A DNA stretch of 64,000 nt from Pseudopyrenochaeta lycopersici (Eukaryota > Ascomycota > Dothideomycetes > Pleosporales > Pseudopyrenochaetaceae), in contig NHZP01000024.1 in NCBI GenBank assembly GCA_003313425.1, positions 744,001 through 808,000 on the forward strand, in the 5' to 3' direction. The notes under the pieces were generated by a model. The model did no database searches, was not told where the DNA came from, and was given only the letters and a program-made list of their open reading frames with translations. Below, in pieces: positions 59,316-64,000 of the stretch (positions are counted from its first letter, which is position 1; the number at the start of each line of letters is the position of its first letter). The position numbers and the translations under genes were made by a program.

Positions 59316-59742
59316 CAGTGATGGGAGCTTACTATTGAAAAATAGTAATTACTATTTTTTTAAAAAGTTTATATTAAATTACTTAGTAATCCTAAAATTC
59401 TAATATTCTAGACTAGAATACTACTTAATCTAAAGATTAATTTTACAATTTTGGAATTTCCTAAATAGGCTTAGTTCTTTAGGAAAAAAATTTAAGAAGA
59501 TAAAAAATAGTAAGCTAAATTAGTAAATTAGTAATTACTATTTAGCTTACTATTTTTTTTCTTAAAAAAGTTATTATTAAGGAACTAGGCCTATTTAAGA
59601 AATTCTCAAATGCTAAAATTAATCTTTAGATTAAGTAGTATCCTATTCTAGAATATTAGAACTTTAGGGTTACTAAGTAATTTAATATAAACCTTTTAAA
59701 AAATTTGAAAAAATAGTAATTACTAATTTTTGCCCATCACTG
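59316..59742. mobile_element. hAT-type MITE (427 bp, non-coding fold-back element)
   Basis: The element begins CAGTGATGGG and ends CCCATCACTG, perfect 10-base inverted termini, and is flanked on both sides by the identical octamer CCGTGCAA. Eight-base duplications and CAGTG-type termini are the hallmark of the hAT superfamily. Almost the whole interior is a long imperfect palindrome: blocks such as ATAGTAATTACTA, ATTACTTAGTAA, TACTTAATCTAAAGATTAAT and TAGTAAGCTAAAT recur in inverted order, centred near 59530. It is very AT-rich against a roughly balanced neighbourhood and contains no coding frame, so it depends on a transposase encoded elsewhere. The identical flanking octamers and clean termini suggest fairly recent insertion. 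Confidence 0.88.
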
Positions 59743-59750
59743 CCGTGCAA
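59743..59750. repeat. Right 8-base target-site duplication of the MITE
   Basis: CCGTGCAA, identical to the left copy at 59308-59315. Confidence 0.85.
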
Positions 59751-60493
59751 TACCCAACGGATAGTCAATTGCTTTGGCAATGTACAATTTAGTTTCGAAA
59801 CAAAGCTTTTCTGAAACATTTTCCAAAACAGACGCCAGCGCAGCAATTGCATGTTATTATTGTATTCCCTCGCGCCTCTCCACAGCAACGTGGGCAAGCA
59901 CTAAGGCAGGCACGACGCGTCTGCTAACTGCTAGACGCCGCTGCACACGCGACTCTAGATGGCTGACCGCCAGTCCTGCCCGCCCAGCCACCTCTTCCAA
60001 GCTTCTACTGCAGGACTACTGCGCGGGCTGCATACACCATCCCACGCATCCCTCGCTCTGGTTGGCCACCGACCGTGAAACGTTTCAAGCCAGCTCCAGG
60101 CTCCAGCCCCACTCGGCCCGCTGGTCGAATCGTCGCGTCAAACACCATAAAGACACGCTCTCCCACCGTGATATGGTCGTGTTTTGCTCTCAATAATCTG
60201 CCCGCTTCGAGAAACGTTGGGTTCCTAGGCGGGAATATCTCGAGTTGTAAAGATGTTTGACTCACACTTGCATCTCACGTGTCCGACCGCCCCGCTTTCC
60301 AAGGGGAGTGGTAAATACTGGGACTATGGGATAGGACGTGTTGCCTGGATGATTTTGCTTCCTGAGGTTTCTTTCGAATGCTGGCTGTTTGAAACGAAAT
60401 CATCTTCTCTACGCTTTGCTCATCTTTGACGAATATTAACGATAACGATATTTTGACTGCCACATCTTGAATGCGACAACGACCACCACCCAC
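59751..60493. other. Intergenic, 0.74 kb
   Basis: Between the MITE and the F-box gene. A plus-strand frame at 59774-60196 has no motif and probably reads through promoter sequence. Confidence 0.4.
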
Positions 60494-62161
60494 ATGTATT
60501 CTCAACGACGTTCGCCACCGTCGCTGAAGCGATCGTATTCAGGCGAGAGCCAGAGCAGCTATGCCAGCGCGGCGACATCAACATCGCGCGCGAGCTCTAA
60601 GCTGTTGTTTGGCGAGATTCCATTGACGCCCGCGACGACGGTAGACGGTCGATGTAAGATAGATGACCTTTGCGCAATGCGCTGGCGCGCAATAGTATTA
60701 ACGTGAATAGCGATGCGATCGAACAACTCAATCTGCAATTTGGTTCTGTCAACAAGCTCCGTCTTCCTGCGCTTCTGGCTGAACGAGCAATGTCGAGATA
60801 ACCTCCTTGAGCATCTTGAGCCAGAGGATCTTTCCAACTTCCGTCTGGTCTGCCATGACTTCTCTTCAAAAGCTGCCCCTCGCCTTTTCGAGACCATGAC
60901 TGTCACCTTTAAAACTTCTTCCTTCTCTAAGCCGGCGCGCATAGATGCGCTCTCAAGAATAGGGCGCCATGTCAAGACCTTTACCTTCCACATGCCACAC
61001 AGCCCAGAATCCTTCCTTCCGCCCATTGTCGACCCGGAGACTGGCGCAGAGAAGCAATTCATATATGAGCCACAAGTCCAGAACCCTCAAAATGGCCCAG
61101 CGAAAGACAAGACGCCTAAGTATGGCAGCTGGGAGATGCAAGACCTCCTCATCAAGCAATATCCGCCTTTATTCCACGCCGCGACCAACGTCCCTGCTTT
61201 TGTTGCTGCCTTCTCAGAACTCATCAACCTTACACATCTCAACATCTCATGTCCGGGATCTAGCGATGCACTGCGACACCGAAAAAGTGCGGTCGACTAC
61301 GCGCTCATCTCGCTCCGTATAGCGATTGAACGTGCGCCACTTTACAGCCTCACTGCCTTATCACTCCACCCCATACACCCTGGTGGCTTACTTTACTTAC
61401 ATCCTATGCACGGCTTCGGGAGCACAGCCACATCGGCAAAGCGTTGGGGCCAGATCCGGCGCCTGTCAATATGCATGGAATCAATTCCCTTCTCATCTAC
61501 CTCAATGCGAACACGTGCGCAATCTCTAGAACACCTACGCATACTGCATGCCTACCTTCGCACTCTGTCACGTGGTCTTACACGCCTTTTCTTCCGTTGG
61601 AAAGGTGAACGTGGACCCTCACCGTTGTCACTGGACAGAGAACCTTGCATGCTCCCTGTACAAGAAGAATGCATGCATCCCTCCATGCGCGGCGAAGTTC
61701 GCGGCCCCCGTCCGTTGAAGTTCACGCGAATGAAGTACATGGAGCTTGAGAATGCTGTCATGGACTCCGCTCAAATTTCCGACTTCATCCACAAGCACCG
61801 TCGCACCTTGGTCGAGTTCAACTTTGAAGATGTCAAGCTTCGAGAAGGGGACTGGGACCACGCGCTCGAACCACTAACACATATTGCTGGTAACGACCGA
61901 TGGAAGCGCACGCAAGAAGAAGTCATGGATGTCCCCATCATGCTGTCACCAATTGATGCCGAGCCGAGGATCATGGGACCTCTGCTTGAAGAGGTTGACC
62001 AAGCGATAGAGGAGGTAGGCAACTGCGGCAGGAGAGAGCATGCGCTGAGTAGGTGGTTGAGTAAGCCGAAGAGTACGTTGAGGAAGAGTCCGGCAGTCAA
62101 GGATAGCTTCTTCGGTGGGGACCACGTGAAGCGCTTCCTCAGGCTGTCGTCGTGGAAATAA
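60494..62161 (+). CDS. F-box protein
   Basis: Model: exons 60494-60653 and 60711-62161 joined by a 57-base intron (donor GTAAGA, branch-like ATTAAC, acceptor GAATAG) give 536 residues. The N-terminus is Ser/Arg-rich (MYSQRRSPPSLKRSYSGES). The F-box is at about 90-125 (DNLLEHLEPEDLSNFRLVCH), followed by a leucine-rich, repeat-like substrate region (ALSRIGRHVKTFTFHMPH, LINLTHLNISCPGS, RWGQIRRLSICMESI, HKHRRTLVEFNFEDVKL) and a basic tail. By family it would be a substrate receptor of an SCF ubiquitin ligase. Oddity: just before the F-box, bases about 60673-60793 read as more protein-like sequence in another frame (NSDAIEQLNLQFGSVNKLRL), so a compensating pair of frameshifts is possible. Confidence 0.7.
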
Positions 62162-62960
62162 GAGATGGTTTCTTGGTGGTGAAGGTATTGTTGTATGATT
62201 GCATGGGCTGGTGTTGATATAAGGAGTACTGTGTCTTGTCAAGATAATCACGGTTGATACCCCGGGACGGAAATGGCGTACACGAACAGGCGGGTTTTGT
62301 TTACAATGGCCTTTTGGCGCAAGAGCCAGCTTCCTCTGGCGAGAGGTTAAGCGGCGGCATGGGTGGTGTCCTGCATTTGGCATTACTTCTTTTCCTTCGC
62401 ACTCTCCTTACGATTTCTTTTCACGTCTCTTTACGATCTTCATGACTATATCTTACGAAAACTTTATGTATCTACGATGCCAGAAGTAGTAAACCTTACG
62501 ATCATTCAATGATAATTTCTTAGTGTTCTCTCCGATTGGTAACTCTCAATATTGATCCCCTCTCAAGTACACATGGGTCTTTATCCAAGCCACCAACCAT
62601 CTCTCATCTTAGTTGCTGTCGCTCCTTTACAAGTTGCTTCTCTTGTACTAGCGCTGGGAACAACGCCGTCCACGTGCTCTTGGTGCTCCGAAGCGTGATG
62701 CCTCGGCATCTACTTTAGCGTCTTGGCCAGTTCGCATTCACATGTTTCCCCGGATTTAGCAAATCGTCACTGTCACAAGCCAGCACAAACCTCCGAGCGC
62801 TTCAAATACCCCAGACAAGCTTCACTTTTCCCCATACTACACATATCTCACCCGTCGCCTCCTTAATAATCTGTCCTTACCTCTCCTAGTGAGCTTGACA
62901 ACAGCTTTCGTCCTTCGATACCACTTTTGAAACGCGTCATAGTAAAGACACCTAGCCACA
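62162..62960. other. Intergenic, 0.8 kb
   Basis: 3' flank of the F-box gene and promoter/leader of the SCP2 gene. The leader is C/T-rich near 62800-62890. Confidence 0.45.
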
Positions 62961-63554
62961 ATGTCTCTTAAATCAGGTATGTGGATAGATTTTTTATAAT
63001 CATCAGTGTGTATCTGCAAGTCTTTGAAGTTTGTCGAAGCACCGGTTGAGGCGCAACCGAAATACAGTCTCTCTGGACAACTGTCAGCAACTACAACCTC
63101 GAGGAGTTTGAGAAAGGCTCGCAGCCGCTTTCATCTGTCACTAGCTACTCAATCTAGCATTTTACTGACCCAAGCTTTCACAGCGGACTTCCCCTCCTCC
63201 GCCGCCTTCGACGAAATTGCGCGTTCCCTTGCCAACTCCGACGCCGACCGTCAAGACGCCATCAAGAAGGGCGGCGCAATCTTCGCCTTCACGCTCAAGA
63301 ACGCCGGCAAAGAGGAGTCATGGCACATTGACCTCAAGGAGACAGGCACAGTCGGAAAGGGCGTCGCGCCCGAGGGCAAGAAGCAGGCTGTCACCTTGAT
63401 CCTGAGTGACGCCGACTTTGCCAAGTTGGTCGCCGGAAAGGCGAATGCACAGAAGCTGTTTATGAGCGGCAAGTTGAAGGTCAAGGGCGATGTCATGAAG
63501 GCGACAAAGATGGAGCCTATTCTGAAGAAGGCCCAGACTGGCGCTAAGCTGTAG
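62961..63554 (+). CDS. SCP2 sterol-carrier domain protein
   Basis: A free-standing SCP2 domain of 128 residues that binds lipids in a hydrophobic tunnel. Fungal homologues (Pox18-type) are peroxisomal or cytosolic and linked to fatty-acid metabolism. Exons 62961-62976 (16 bases) and 63184-63554 flank a 207-base intron (GTATGT..CTGAC..CACAG), long for this window. It starts MSLKSADFPSSAAFDEIARS; the core includes KKGGAIFAFTLKNAGKEESW, HIDLKETGTVGKG, VTLILSDADFAKLVAGKANA, and the exit helix QKLFMSGKLKVKGDVMKATK. The C-terminus GAKL resembles a peroxisomal PTS1 variant (-AKL), which supports a peroxisomal location. Confidence 0.93.
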
Positions 63555-63643
63555 ATGTTGGGTGGTGGTGTACATGTGTAGATACTAGGAATGATATATT
63601 TACCCTACCTCGTTTGGTCCGTGACCTTGGTAAAGACATCGTC

Positions 63644-63727
63644 TCGACAGACATATTTCGACAGACATATTTCGACAGACATATTTCAACAGACATATCT
63701 TGACAGACATATCTCGACAGACATCAT
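63644..63727. repeat. 14-base tandem repeat, six copies
   Basis: Units of TCGACAGACATATT, the first three identical and the next three with one to three substitutions; a degenerate seventh unit may follow. It lies about 90 bases downstream of the SCP2 stop codon. The unit length is not a multiple of three. Confidence 0.85.
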
Positions 63728-64000
63728 CCCGAAGGACATCATCTCACACTTGGGTATGTACACCATCACCGTTCAGCCTGGAGGTTTTAAAACCTATTCA
63801 TCGCAGACAACTGAGCCTCTTACAGCAAAGACCTGAACCATGCGTACGGGCTTTGAGTGGCAATCGTGTTTGAGCGAATAGCAATCGATAGCGGAGTCTT
63901 GGGTGCTGTAAGCATAGTGACTCAGCCTCGGACATGGAGACGTGCGGATTTGCGATGTGGAAAGGACGCATGTCGTCCTTATCCCCCGCGACACCATTCT
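63728..64000. other. Right end of the window, nothing recognised
   Basis: Short frames only; a gene continuing beyond the edge cannot be excluded. Confidence 0.35.

Noticed and set aside
59316..59742. AT-rich island as a centromere, origin or RIP-mutated relic
   Set aside because: Exact terminal inverted repeats and an 8-base target duplication explain it better as a MITE.

Overview
The window looks like a piece of a filamentous ascomycete chromosome, most likely a dothideomycete of the Pleosporales type. Genes are spliced by short introns of about 45-60 bases with GT..CTAAC/CTGAC..AG signals. They encode fungus-specific families: Mdm12, Het-C, HET domains, EsdC, DUF1996 and SYLF/Ysc84. I found no prokaryotic features, no rRNA and no tRNA that I could recognise by eye. 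Gene models were built by hand from reading frames plus splice signals; family names come from recognised sequence patterns and no database was searched.

Layout. 1-6.1 kb: a truncated Nup85 nucleoporin gene (minus strand, running off the left end), divergent from a SYLF/Ysc84-type actin-patch protein, then the ribosome-assembly factor Rrp7. 6.5-11.3 kb: one very large minus-strand gene that joins a homeodomain-like segment, C2H2 zinc fingers, a protein kinase and a HET domain in a predicted 1500-residue protein. 13.5-15.8 kb: a large-subunit catalase with CRE-type sites upstream. 15.8-23.3 kb is gene-poor apart from a 48-codon cysteine-rich gene behind a long leader without ATG. 23.3-24.6 kb: Mdm12 of the ERMES complex. 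27.2-30.4 kb: a homologue of Neurospora het-c. 31.5-39.9 kb: a secreted DUF1996 protein, a proline-iminopeptidase-type hydrolase, an ADIP/Msd1-like coiled-coil protein, and an EsdC-like glycogen-binding-domain protein. 39.9-49.2 kb is almost empty, with one possible hAT transposase remnant. 49.2-50.9 kb: two small membrane or surface proteins. 52.4-53.5 kb: Pet117 and V-ATPase subunit G, head to head. 54.1-57.7 kb: a heavily spliced lipase and an arrestin-domain protein. 59.3-59.75 kb: an intact-looking hAT-type MITE with an 8-base target duplication. 60.5-63.6 kb: an F-box protein and a small SCP2 sterol-carrier protein, then a 14-base tandem repeat.

The genes are mostly independent housekeeping or fungal-biology units rather than a pathway cluster; I see no secondary-metabolite cluster. 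Three themes stand out. First, two genes of the heterokaryon-incompatibility class (the HET-domain fusion and het-C) lie 16 kb apart. Second, exons are unusually small: 9 bases in the V-ATPase G gene, and 8, 10 and apparently 2 bases in the lipase gene, where the catalytic serine motif is assembled from these pieces. Third, there are hAT-family traces, a MITE and a possible transposase tail.
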